A stretch of DNA of 8,902 bases from Rhodospirillaceae bacterium (GCA_002712335.1 PATI01000066.1:24322-33223); one strand, 5' to 3'; shown: positions 1 to 6,351, counted from the stretch's first letter. A program made the numbers and translations. The notes: generated by a model not told the origin, from the sequence alone.

Positions 1-231
1 GATATGGTTGTTAGGTCAGTGGCCCCATCCGGAGCGGCTGGTAAAATATTCGGGTTCACCTATTCCGGTATGGATGTGGGTTCGTCTGTTGCGGTAGCAA
101 TATTTGGTTTTCTTCTTGGTGGCGGAGAGCCGAAATTAATTTTTATTCTAGTTGGTGTTTTCATGATGATCGGAGTTGCCAGCGTCCTACTCGCAAAGGT
201 TATGTCCGACAATAAACCGATCGCTGAATGA
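1..231 (+). CDS. MFS transporter, C-terminal fragment (5' end outside window)
   Basis: This is the last 76 codons of a major facilitator superfamily permease; the frame is open to the left edge, so the Met at position 4 is internal and not a start. It aligns without gaps to the C-terminal part of the next gene: both begin with Asp-Met-Val-Val-Arg and share a G-x-x-FGF-x-Y-x-G-x-D-x-G pattern, the usual loop and helix 11 region of a 12-helix MFS protein. The remaining segment is one hydrophobic helix and a short polar tail. The stop overlaps the start of the next gene in an ATGA (228-231), so the two are very probably translationally coupled. The substrate cannot be told from this fragment. 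The family call is firm through its resemblance to the complete neighbour. Confidence 0.85.
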   Translation, partial: DMVVRSVAPSGAAGKIFGFTYSGMDVGSSVAVAIFGFLLGGGEPKLIFILVGVFMMIGVASVLLAKVMSDNKPIAE

Positions 232-1457
232 GTACTGTGGATATAGTTTCAAGCAAGGATATCCGGCTGATCAGTGTCATAAGCGTTGTTCACCTTTTCA
301 GCCATTTTTATCAGCTGACGCTTGCCCCTGTATTTCCGCTTATCAAAGCTGAGATGGGTCTCAGTAACGTGGAGCTTGGATTATTAGTTACGGTTTTTTT
401 TATTGCTTCAGCAGTATTCCAAACACCTGCCGGTTTTCTCGTTGATCGATTTGGCGCTCGTCCAGTTTTAATTTTTGGTTTGGGACTTCTTTCGAGTGCG
501 GTAGCCTGCTATTCGCTAGTCCCCAATTATCAGTTTTTTCTTGTTCTTACATTTTTAGCAGGAGCCGGTAATAGTGTTTTTCATCCTGCGGACTACAGCT
601 TGATGAATAATTTAGTAAGTCCGAAATTGATGGGACGAGCTTTTAGTTTTCATACCAATGGAGGACACCTTGGATTTGCGCTGGGGCCAGCGGTAATGGC
701 CATACTGGCTGCAAATCTTGGCTGGAGGGATGCTACGGGAATTGTAGGTGTAATAGGGCTGATCTTAACCTTTGCTCTCATAATCGGTGGCAGTAAGTTA
801 TTTGAGGGTAGTCAATCTAAGTTATCTGGTGACAGTGTAAAAAATTCCAAGGAAAAAATTTTACATCATCCATTATCAATTTCGGTCCTTGTAAGACCTT
901 CAATTATTGCTTTCTTTATTTTTTTTACTGTTCTGTCGATGGGGTTGATCGGGATGCAAAATTTCACGCCTATCGCGTTGGTTTCAGGCCGTGGTTTTGA
1001 TCTTTTAAGTGCCAACGGTGCCTTAACCGGTTTTCTTATCGGAGCTCCAATTGGTATTTTTATAGGCGGTTATATTGCTGATAAAATCAAAAAACAGGAT
1101 TTTGTCGCTCTTATTTGCATAACTGTAGCTGGTGGACTGATTTTTATTATTCCCATTTTTCGCTTCGATGGAGTATTTCTTTTCTCTCAATTTCTCATTG
1201 CTGGGTTATTTTTTGGTCTCGCCCTTCCAAACCGGGATATGGTTGTTCGACGCTTTACGGCAAAGGAGGCCAGCGGGAGGGTTTTTGGTTTTGTTTATGG
1301 TGGACTAGATACCGGAGCCGCAATTACACCGGTGATCTATGGCGCGTTTGTAGATTGGAATAAACCGGACTGGGTATTTTTAAGTTCTGGGATCCTAATG
1401 TTCATGGCTGCCCTTATAATATTTACTACTGCGCGACTCGTTCGACAGAAGGAATAA
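228..1457 (+). CDS. MFS transporter, complete
   Basis: A 409-residue inner-membrane permease with about 12 hydrophobic segments in two halves split by a polar loop near residues 190-220, the standard MFS size and plan. Motif A between helices 2 and 3 is clear at residues 69-79 (Gly-Phe-Leu-Val-Asp-Arg-Phe-Gly-Ala-Arg-Pro), and a second copy, Gly-Gly-Tyr-Ile-Ala-Asp-Lys, lies at 280-286 in the C-terminal half. The segment around 111-126, with a Phe-His-Pro-Ala-Asp-Tyr stretch, resembles the fosmidomycin-resistance/cyanate-type branch; this is a family impression only. The start overlaps the previous stop (ATGA) and has no strong ribosome site, so it is probably translated by coupling. It is homologous to the upstream fragment, making a tandem paralogous pair. 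Substrate and direction of transport are unknown. Confidence 0.92.
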   Translation: MSTVDIVSSKDIRLISVISVVHLFSHFYQLTLAPVFPLIKAEMGLSNVELGLLVTVFFIASAVFQTPAGFLVDRFGARPVLIFGLGLLSSAVACYSLVPNYQFFLVLTFLAGAGNSVFHPADYSLMNNLVSPKLMGRAFSFHTNGGHLGFALGPAVMAILAANLGWRDATGIVGVIGLILTFALIIGGSKLFEGSQSKLSGDSVKNSKEKILHHPLSISVLVRPSIIAFFIFFTVLSMGLIGMQNFTPIALVSGRGFDLLSANGALTGFLIGAPIGIFIGGYIADKIKKQDFVALICITVAGGLIFIIPIFRFDGVFLFSQFLIAGLFFGLALPNRDMVVRRFTAKEASGRVFGFVYGGLDTGAAITPVIYGAFVDWNKPDWVFLSSGILMFMAALIIFTTARLVRQKE

Positions 1458-1468
1458 AAGTTTACGTT

Positions 1469-2764
1469 ATGAATATTGTTTTTTTTATTCTTGTCTCCAT
1501 TGCTTTCTTGGTAACTGCCTGGCGTCAAATTCATTGGGTTCCACAAAAAGAGACTGTGTCTTCTCCCATGCAGGAACTCGGTCTTGGTATGATAGATGCC
1601 GCGGCGAGCTCCGTAACCCTCGCGCTTGGCCTTGTCGGTGTAATGGCCTTGTTTTTAGGTTTGATGAAAGTCGCTGAAGCTGGAGGACTACTATCCATTA
1701 TAGCGAAACTCGTGCGACCGTTGATGGTACGGGCATTCCCAGATGTACCACCGCAACATCCAGCAATGGGCGCCATGATAATGAATATGTCTGCCAATGC
1801 TCTGGGTCTTGGAAATGCGGCAACGCCATTCGGTATAAGGGCGATGCAGGAATTAGATAAATTAAACCCCCACAAGGGTACGGCGACAGATGCAATGGTC
1901 CTTTTCCTGGCTATAAATACGTCAAGCGTAACACTCCTCCCCACAGGAGTAATAGCATTAAGGGCAGCAACGGGTTCAACGGATCCCGCGGGCATCCTGC
2001 CTACAACCTTATTTGCCACTATTTTATCGACAACAGTAGCGTTTCTCGCCGTAAAATTTTATCGTCGATTTTCTAGTATTCCGGAAAAAACCGAGGTTGA
2101 AAAAGATGAACAGGAAGAAATTGAAACAGCTGTAGAAGATGATTTGAGCGCAGAAGGTTATCCCTGGTGGATTTCTGCTTTAACCCTCCTTTCAATTGCA
2201 GGCCTGATACCTCTAACTGTAATTTATGGAAAGGAAATTGCTCCCTGGATTATTCCGGGTTTGATGATTGGATTTCTTACCTTCGGACTTGTGCGAGGTG
2301 TAGCAATTTACGAATCATTTGTAGAGGGAGCTCGAGACGGTTTTACAGTGGCCGTTAGGATTATCCCTTACTTGGTCGCCATTCTAGTAGCGGTTGGCAT
2401 GTTGAGAGCTAGCGGTGCTTTGGATCTTTTCGTAGGCTGGGTTGGTCCCGTTACATCGAATTTTGGATTACCCGGTGAGGCATTGCCGATGGCGCTCCTG
2501 AGACCACTTTCTGGGTCAGGTGCATATGGTATACTAGCCTCGATCATTCAGGATCCTTCTATTGGGCCCGATAGTTATACTGGTTACTTGGTTAGTACTC
2601 TTCAGGGGTCCACCGAGACCACATTTTATGTCCTTGCGGTTTACTTTGGAGCCGTACAAATTAAACGCGTTAGACACGCTCTAGCAGCTGCCTTAACTGC
2701 CGATGTTGCAGGAATAATTGGTGCAATAATAGCTTGTTCCATTTTGTATGGGGCTCTTAATTAA
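1469..2764 (+). CDS. Fused SpmA/SpmB-type nucleoside-recognition (Gate) domain membrane protein
   Basis: A 431-residue multi-pass inner-membrane protein that joins the equivalents of Bacillus spore maturation proteins SpmA (about residues 1-200) and SpmB (about 235-431). The SpmA half carries Asn-Met-Ser-Ala-Asn-x-Leu-Gly-Leu-Gly-Asn-Ala-Ala-Thr-Pro at 106-120 and Asn-Thr-Ser-Ser near 150-153. The SpmB half carries Tyr-Glu-Ser-Phe-x-Glu-Gly-Ala-Arg at 281-289, Leu-Arg-Pro-Leu-Ser-Gly-Ser-Gly at 344-351 and Ser-Thr-Glu-Thr-Thr-Phe-Tyr at 381-387. An acidic, Glu/Asp-rich linker (206-226) joins them. In Bacillus the two proteins are separate and act in spore core dehydration. A proteobacterium of this type does not sporulate, so the role here is unknown, possibly transport-like. 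It starts 11 bases after the MFS stop with only a weak ribosome site, consistent with one operon. Confidence 0.9.
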   Translation: MNIVFFILVSIAFLVTAWRQIHWVPQKETVSSPMQELGLGMIDAAASSVTLALGLVGVMALFLGLMKVAEAGGLLSIIAKLVRPLMVRAFPDVPPQHPAMGAMIMNMSANALGLGNAATPFGIRAMQELDKLNPHKGTATDAMVLFLAINTSSVTLLPTGVIALRAATGSTDPAGILPTTLFATILSTTVAFLAVKFYRRFSSIPEKTEVEKDEQEEIETAVEDDLSAEGYPWWISALTLLSIAGLIPLTVIYGKEIAPWIIPGLMIGFLTFGLVRGVAIYESFVEGARDGFTVAVRIIPYLVAILVAVGMLRASGALDLFVGWVGPVTSNFGLPGEALPMALLRPLSGSGAYGILASIIQDPSIGPDSYTGYLVSTLQGSTETTFYVLAVYFGAVQIKRVRHALAAALTADVAGIIGAIIACSILYGALN

Positions 2765-2856
2765 TTTGTTTTGAATTGCTCCGAATGCTTCATTAACGCG
2801 CAAATGTTCTTGCACAAAACCCATTCTATTGAAAACATAGGGTAAATAAAAATAAT

Positions 2857-2871
2857 CGGGAGGGTAATTTG
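2857..2871 (+). promoter_or_regulatory. Ribosome binding site that sets the frmA start
   Basis: A purine-rich GGGAGGG at 2858-2864 lies 7 bases before the ATG at 2872. An in-frame TTG at 2869 would leave only 4 bases, so the ATG is the better start and the TTG is not used in this annotation. Confidence 0.7.
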
Positions 2872-3981
2872 ATGGACGTTCGCGCCGCTGTTGCTGAAGC
2901 CGCTGGTGAACCATTAAAAGTTGAAACTGTTCAGCTTGATGGTCCAAAGGATGATGAAATTCTCGTTGAAATAAAATCTACAGGAATTTGTCATACGGAT
3001 GCCTTTACGTTGTCTGGTGAAGATCCAGAGGGATTATTTCCCGCGATATTAGGACATGAGGGAGCAGGCGTAGTCGTTGAAACAGGAAAAAATGTAGCAT
3101 CGATAGAAAAAGGCGACCACGTAATCCCACTTTACATTCCTGAATGTCGGCAATGTAAGTCCTGCTTGTCAGGAAAGACGAATCTTTGTACTGCCATTAG
3201 AGATACACAGGGGCAAGGAGTAATGCCTGACGGCACGAGCCGGTTTTCTTTAGATGGGAAACCACTCTTTCATTACATGGGAACTTCGACTTTTTCTAAT
3301 TTTACTGTTATGCCTGAAATTGCGGCTGCAAAAATCCGGAAGGACGCTCCATTCGAAAAGGTTTGTTATATCGGATGCGGTGTAACCACGGGTATTGGAG
3401 CGGTTATTAATACTGCCAAAGTAGAGCCTGGTGCTAATGTTGTTGTTTTTGGTTTGGGAGGCATCGGTCTTAATGTAATTCAGGGTGCCCGACTTGCCGG
3501 AGCCAATAAAATTATTGGCGTAGATCTAAACACAAATAAAAAAACACTCGCCGAAAAGTTTGGAATGACCCACTTTGTTAATCCAAAGGAAGTGGAAGAC
3601 GAATTGGTTTCGTTCCTTGTTGATCTTACCGACGGAGGAGCGGATTACAGTTTTGAGTGTATCGGAAATGTTAATACAATGCGCGCAGCCCTAGAGTGCT
3701 GTCATAGAGGTTGGGGAATGAGCGTGATCATTGGTGTGGCAGGGGCAGGACAGGAGATTTCCACTCGACCCTTTCAGCTTGTTACCGGCAGGGTCTGGAA
3801 AGGAACTGCATTTGGAGGAGCCAAAAGCCGGACTCAGGTCCCTCAAATTGTAGACTGGTATATGGATGGAAAAATTAATATCGATGATCTAATCACCCAC
3901 ACGATGCCGCTGGAAGAGATTAATAATGGATTTGATTTAATGAATAAAGGAAAGTCAATTAGGAGTGTTGTTAACTTTTAA
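2872..3981 (+). CDS. frmA: S-(hydroxymethyl)glutathione dehydrogenase / class III alcohol dehydrogenase
   Basis: A cytosolic zinc enzyme that oxidises S-hydroxymethylglutathione, formed from formaldehyde and glutathione, to S-formylglutathione with NAD+. It can also reduce S-nitrosoglutathione. At 369 residues it equals the length of E. coli FrmA and is similar along its whole length. Catalytic zinc ligands are Cys40, His62 (in Gly-His-Glu) and Cys169. The structural zinc is bound by Cys92, Cys95, Cys98 and Cys106. The Rossmann turn Gly-Leu-Gly-Gly-Ile-Gly is at 194-199, followed by Asp218, which fits NAD preference. Arg110 (Ile-Arg-Asp-Thr-Gln-Gly) matches the class III arginine that binds the glutathione carboxylate. 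No frmR repressor or frmB S-formylglutathione hydrolase is adjacent; the next step must be encoded elsewhere. It is preceded by a 107-base gap and so probably has its own promoter. Equivalent names are adhC and flhA/gfaD-type labels. Confidence 0.97.
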   Translation: MDVRAAVAEAAGEPLKVETVQLDGPKDDEILVEIKSTGICHTDAFTLSGEDPEGLFPAILGHEGAGVVVETGKNVASIEKGDHVIPLYIPECRQCKSCLSGKTNLCTAIRDTQGQGVMPDGTSRFSLDGKPLFHYMGTSTFSNFTVMPEIAAAKIRKDAPFEKVCYIGCGVTTGIGAVINTAKVEPGANVVVFGLGGIGLNVIQGARLAGANKIIGVDLNTNKKTLAEKFGMTHFVNPKEVEDELVSFLVDLTDGGADYSFECIGNVNTMRAALECCHRGWGMSVIIGVAGAGQEISTRPFQLVTGRVWKGTAFGGAKSRTQVPQIVDWYMDGKINIDDLITHTMPLEEINNGFDLMNKGKSIRSVVNF

Positions 3982-4000
3982 TGGGAAGCAGAGCCTAGTC

Positions 4001-4180
4001 TCAAGTCAACCCAAGCCCGGAACATATCGATATAACAAACTCTTGGAGAAGCTGTACGTCTCGAAAAGCAGGAAATGCCATGAGGGCTGCAAAAAACAGG
4101 ACTGCTAAAACAATATACTCAGTCCTGCCCTCTTTAGGCTTCTTTTGTTTTATGAAACTGTCATTATCAGGATCACTCAT
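4001..4180 (-). CDS. Small single-pass membrane protein, unknown function
   Basis: A 59-residue reading frame on the minus strand, divergent from the PagL-like gene. The charged N-terminus (Met-Ser-Asp-Pro-Asp-Asn-Asp, then a Lys-rich stretch) precedes one clear hydrophobic helix at about residues 23-39, and a second mildly hydrophobic stretch ends the protein. I chose the ATG at 4180 because an AGG lies 7 bases before it; a TTG at 4186 would add two residues. I do not recognise the family. Support for a real gene is the ribosome site, the membrane-helix composition and its placement in an otherwise empty 300-base gap. Against it are its short length and the lack of any recognisable homologue. 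The plus-strand frame opposite (from 4080) is an upstream extension of the PagL-like gene and is unlikely to be translated there. Confidence 0.5.
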   Translation of the reverse strand: MSDPDNDSFIKQKKPKEGRTEYIVLAVLFFAALMAFPAFRDVQLLQEFVISICSGLGLT

Positions 4181-4268
4181 GCTCAAACCTATTGTGTCCT
4201 TAAAAAATACAAAGAGACATTTAAATATAAATAACCTATTAAATATTAACAGGAAATTCTTGTATTTG

Positions 4269-5072
4269 ATGGTCGGTATGAAGAAAAAATTTTTACAGCA
4301 TCTCGTAACTTTTGTAGCCTTTATATATATTACTTTCCCTTTTGACGCACTGGCAGGTGCACGGACTTACGACATCAGCATCCTCCTTTATCAGCCACAC
4401 CCACTTTCTGAATTGATTCAAAACAAAAATCTTACACTGGAAAAAAATAAACCAATACCAGCAAATCAAATACGGATGCCGGCTCGTATTCCAGAGATCA
4501 AGAATAGTTCTAGGACCAAATCAAGGCCTGCAATTCATCCAAGCAGACTACTTGGAATTCCTAATTCAACTTCTGAGAGAATAGAGGAAAAGTCAAAATT
4601 TAATATTATTTCAGAGATTAGAGTGGGATTACTGGCTCACGATCATGACCTTGCCCCATTTTCCAGAAGTGAGGAAAACGGTATCGACACCAATTTTGAG
4701 ATTTTATTTAAATCACCAGACTGGTCCAAAAAAATAGGATCACCGCGGCCTCACCTTGGATTTTCACTAAATTTATCTGGCGACACCAGTCAACTCTACA
4801 CGGGATTAACCTGGGAATGGATGCTGGCGGATAACTGGTTCCTTAATTTCAGCTTAGGGGGGTCTGCGCATAACGGTAAAACCACAACAACCCTAGTCGA
4901 CAGAAAAGAACTCGGGTGCAAGGTTCTGTTTCGGGAATCCATTGAAGTTGGTTATATTTTGAAACAAAGGCATAGTGTATCAGCATTTTTTGATCATATT
5001 TCAAACGCAAAACTTTGTGATAAAAATGAAGGACTGGAAACTATTGGTTTAAGGTATGGGTATAGATTCTAA
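4269..5072 (+). CDS. PagL-like lipid A 3-O-deacylase / acyloxyacyl hydrolase family outer-membrane protein
   Basis: A predicted outer-membrane beta-barrel hydrolase. PagL enzymes remove the 3-O-linked acyl chain of lipid A. With the ATG at 4269 it has 267 residues: a Lys-rich signal peptide with a likely cut after Ala-Leu-Ala (27-29), a Pro/Asn/Lys/Ser-rich extension to about 110, then the barrel domain. The PagL active-site pattern is present: His243-x-Ser245-Asn, with Glu257 twelve residues after the serine, the same spacing as Pseudomonas PagL His149/Ser151/Glu163 (precursor numbering). The chain ends in Phe, as many barrel proteins do. The only two mature cysteines, 217 and 250, could form a disulfide. 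The start is uncertain: an AGGA at 4251-4254 is 14 bases from this ATG but 5 from an in-frame TTG at 4260, and the ATG at 4278 is also possible. The frame is open to 4080, but that part lacks secretion features. Confidence 0.85.
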   Translation: MVGMKKKFLQHLVTFVAFIYITFPFDALAGARTYDISILLYQPHPLSELIQNKNLTLEKNKPIPANQIRMPARIPEIKNSSRTKSRPAIHPSRLLGIPNSTSERIEEKSKFNIISEIRVGLLAHDHDLAPFSRSEENGIDTNFEILFKSPDWSKKIGSPRPHLGFSLNLSGDTSQLYTGLTWEWMLADNWFLNFSLGGSAHNGKTTTTLVDRKELGCKVLFRESIEVGYILKQRHSVSAFFDHISNAKLCDKNEGLETIGLRYGYRF

Positions 5073-5582
5073 ATGGATTTATATACCGGTGTAATAATTT
5101 TTGGACTTTTGTGGGGTGTCTGGATTATATACAGAATCCACAAGCGTCGAGCCATCCAGGGTGATATTGCGGGTGCGCTAGTTGGCAAACCAAAGCCAGA
5201 ACAAGCAGAAATGCCTCGCCTTGGGAATCCTTCAACGATCACCTTAGATCAGATCAAGGCACTACACCAAAATGATTTTACACCGGATAAAAATTGGAGC
5301 AAAGAAGAAGCGGCATTGATACTTGATTCGGTTAAGTACTTGAGGGCTGTATGCCGAGATATATCCTCAGGTAGCGAACAGGCACCGTCATTAGAAATTC
5401 AAAACGCATTACTTAGATTTATTCTCACTAAACAAGATATTCGTGACTACGTTCGGAAGTGGGGGCAGCTGAGAAGAGATGAAGGAATGCCGAATTTTGC
5501 TGAAGATGAACCAATTCTAGATAAAAATGGACAATACGACCGCGTAAAGCTAGAAGCCCAAAAGTACTTCATTAATAATTAA
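5073..5582 (+). CDS. Membrane-anchored protein of unknown function, coupled to the PagL-like gene
   Basis: A 169-residue protein I do not recognise. Residues 5-22 form one membrane helix followed by Arg-Ile-His-Lys-Arg-Arg, so the positive-inside rule predicts a short periplasmic N-terminus and a cytoplasmic C-terminal domain. That domain is charged and mostly helical in character, with a Pro-rich linker at about 39-54 and possible amphipathic helices at 75-99, 105-120 and 120-137. No catalytic motif is visible. Its ATG follows the PagL-like stop with no gap (TAAATG at 5070-5075), and no good ribosome site is seen, so translation is probably coupled. That arrangement suggests a job related to the PagL-like protein or the cell envelope; this is inference from position only. 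Confidence 0.8.
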   Translation: MDLYTGVIIFGLLWGVWIIYRIHKRRAIQGDIAGALVGKPKPEQAEMPRLGNPSTITLDQIKALHQNDFTPDKNWSKEEAALILDSVKYLRAVCRDISSGSEQAPSLEIQNALLRFILTKQDIRDYVRKWGQLRRDEGMPNFAEDEPILDKNGQYDRVKLEAQKYFINN

Positions 5583-5626
5583 AAACGGGTGATAACCCAT
5601 TGAAAATAAATACCTATTTAAGATCT

Positions 5627-5655
5627 TTTTAAGTTAGATAAAAAAAAACTTAAAA
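5627..5655 (+). other. AT-rich inverted repeat
   Basis: TTTTAAGTT (5627-5635) and AACTTAAAA (5647-5655) form a perfect 9-pair stem with an 11-base loop. It sits 45 bases after the stop of the 169-residue gene. It has no GC base run and no clean T tract, so it is a poor intrinsic terminator. A weaker 4-pair hairpin GGGT/ACCC precedes it at 5587-5598. Confidence 0.4.
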
Positions 5656-5745
5656 TTCCTGAGAAAAAAAATTCAATTTTTTTGGCGAATTTGATTGCAA
5701 TAACTCTAAAAACCCTGAAAAAGTACGCTGAGGTAACACATGATC

Positions 5746-5782
5746 CTAGCGTAACCCCCTGGGTTGCCTGAAGGCCGGCTAG
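5746..5782 (+). ncRNA. Candidate structured RNA element in the csp leader
   Basis: CTAGC (5746-5750) pairs with GCTAG (5778-5782) and encloses two hairpins: AACCC-CCT-GGGTT (5753-5765) and GCC-TGAA-GGC (5766-5775). The two inner stems abut, giving a compact three-way-junction-like fold 90 bases before the csp start. An alternative stem TAGC-TGA-GCTA (5780-5790) competes with the outer helix, so two mutually exclusive states can be drawn. Pairings were found by eye with no energy calculation, and no known family is recognised. Confidence 0.3.
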
Positions 5783-5873
5783 CTGAGCTACACTGAGAAA
5801 TTGTGGAACCAACACAGTTGTTGTAGCTGTTTGCTACCGCATTAAGATATAAGATGATTGAAAGGACTATAAG

Positions 5874-6080
5874 ATGCCGACTGGAAAAGTGAAGTGGTTT
5901 AATCCTACGAAGGGTTACGGATTTATCGAGCCAGGTGATGGCGGACGTGATGCATTCGTACATATTTCTGCGGTTGAACGTGCAGGTTTAACTACTTTGA
6001 ACGAAGGACAAGAAGTAGAGTATGAATTAGTGCCAGGTCAAAATGGCAAATCTTCTGCTGAAAACCTTGTTGTAAAATAA
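5874..6080 (+). CDS. CspA-family cold-shock protein
   Basis: A 68-residue single cold-shock domain that binds single-stranded RNA and DNA and can melt RNA structure in the cytoplasm. The start [10 protein letters not shown] is typical. RNP1 is Lys-Gly-Tyr-Gly-Phe-Ile (13-18) and RNP2 is Ala-Phe-Val-His-Ile (27-31), where many relatives have Val-Phe-Val-His-Ile. The sequence Ser-Ala-Val-Glu-Arg-Ala-Gly-Leu (32-39) is common in alphaproteobacterial members. AAAGGA at 5861-5866 lies 7 bases before the ATG. The gene stands alone between a foldable leader and a terminator, so it is probably monocistronic. Whether it is induced by cold cannot be read from the sequence; many bacteria have several copies with different control. 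Confidence 0.96.
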   Translation: MPTGKVKWFNPTKGYGFIEPGDGGRDAFVHISAVERAGLTTLNEGQEVEYELVPGQNGKSSAENLVVK

Positions 6081-6089
6081 ATATAATTC

Positions 6090-6120
6090 GGAGGAGCTGC
6101 TAATTGGAGCTCCTCCCTTT
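6090..6120 (+). terminator. Intrinsic terminator after the cold-shock gene
   Basis: GGAGGAGCT (6090-6098) and AGCTCCTCC (6108-6116) form a perfect 9-pair GC-rich stem with a 9-base loop, followed by CTTTT. It begins 9 bases after the csp stop. This is the strongest stem in the window. Confidence 0.88.
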
Positions 6121-6136
6121 TCTCCATATCTGGAGA
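6121..6136 (+). other. Second hairpin between two terminators
   Basis: TCTCCA-TATC-TGGAGA is a perfect 6-pair stem with a 4-base loop, immediately after the first terminator. It has no T tract of its own; it may stabilise the released 3' end or be incidental. Confidence 0.45.
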
Positions 6137-6155
6137 CCTCTCTTAAAATTTGGAC

Positions 6156-6193
6156 GGTAACAACCAAGGGCCAATACTTGGTTGCCTTTTTTT
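6156..6193 (+). terminator. Second intrinsic terminator
   Basis: CAACCAAG (6161-6168) pairs perfectly with CTTGGTTG (6177-6184) around an 8-base loop, and seven T residues follow at 6187-6193. GG at 6156-6157 can pair with CC at 6185-6186 across a small bulge. It is a backup terminator for csp that insulates the downstream gene. Confidence 0.82.
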
Positions 6194-6253
6194 GTCTTTT
6201 ACCTTTGTTCTAAAATATACAAGAGCAAAAAAATAATTAAGGGTCGTTTAGCC

Positions 6254-6289
6254 CTGCAATAAAAAAATACTTCTGTTATAGATGACAGA
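6254..6289 (+). promoter_or_regulatory. Possible promoter of the ubiD-family gene
   Basis: CTGCAA (6254-6259) and TATAGA (6277-6282) are separated by 17 bases, a modest sigma-70-like match (3/6 and 4/6). The -10 sits inside an inverted repeat TCTGTTA-TAGA-TGACAGA (6272-6289), seven pairs including one G-T, which could be an operator or incidental. A promoter is expected between the csp terminators and the gene at 6352; this is the best candidate I see in that gap. Confidence 0.3.
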
Positions 6290-6321
6290 GACATGTCCGA
6301 GTAATATATCGAAGGAAAGAG

Positions 6322-6344
6322 CTCAATCCAAAATTTATTGAGAG
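6322..6344 (+). promoter_or_regulatory. Hairpin overlapping the ubiD-family ribosome site
   Basis: CTCAAT (6322-6327) pairs with ATTGAG (6337-6342), and the weak ribosome site GAGAG (6340-6344), 7 bases before the ATG at 6352, begins inside the stem. Folding could reduce initiation. The stem is short and AT-rich, so the effect may be small. Confidence 0.3.
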
Positions 6345-6351
6345 ATAAAAA

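Larger units (their letters stand above)
5583..5873 (+). other. Non-coding leader region before the cold-shock gene
   Basis: About 290 bases without a convincing gene; short minus-strand frames here have no ribosome site or recognisable protein. The left part (5627-5683) is very AT-rich with fold-backs. The right part (5746-5782) is GC-richer and can fold as a closed three-way arrangement. It lies directly before a cold-shock gene, whose relatives often have long structured 5' leaders, so a regulatory leader is plausible. A possible -35-like TTGTAG at 5821 and TAAGAT at 5843 are too weak to call a promoter. Confidence 0.45.
6194..6351. other. Intergenic region before the ubiD-family gene
   Basis: 158 AT-rich bases with no coding potential. 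Besides the promoter and ribosome-site hairpins described separately, it holds a short inverted repeat AGGG/CCCT (6240-6255). Confidence 0.5.

Noticed and set aside
1531..2019. 162-codon open frame on the minus strand
   Set aside because: It lies wholly inside the SpmA/SpmB-like gene and has no recognisable protein features.
2810..2838. Promoter for frmA with TTGCAC at 2810
   Set aside because: No acceptable -10 at 16-18 bases; a promoter is expected in this gap but I cannot place it.
4186..4240. Direct repeat AACCTATT at 4186 and 4233
   Set aside because: Eight bases, AT-rich, in an AT-rich gap; likely chance without conservation data.
4080..4268. Upstream in-frame extension of the PagL-like gene from an ATG at 4080
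   Set aside because: It overlaps the opposite-strand small gene, lacks a ribosome site, and would place 60 or more residues before the signal peptide.
5760..5800. tRNA-like D-arm string (GTAGCTCAGCTAG) on the minus strand
   Set aside because: No acceptor stem, anticodon arm or T-arm could be placed around it.
5618..5963. Minus-strand frames of 65 and 85 codons across the csp leader
   Set aside because: No ribosome site, low-complexity or Cys/Ser-rich translations, and one overlaps the csp gene; better explained as non-coding.
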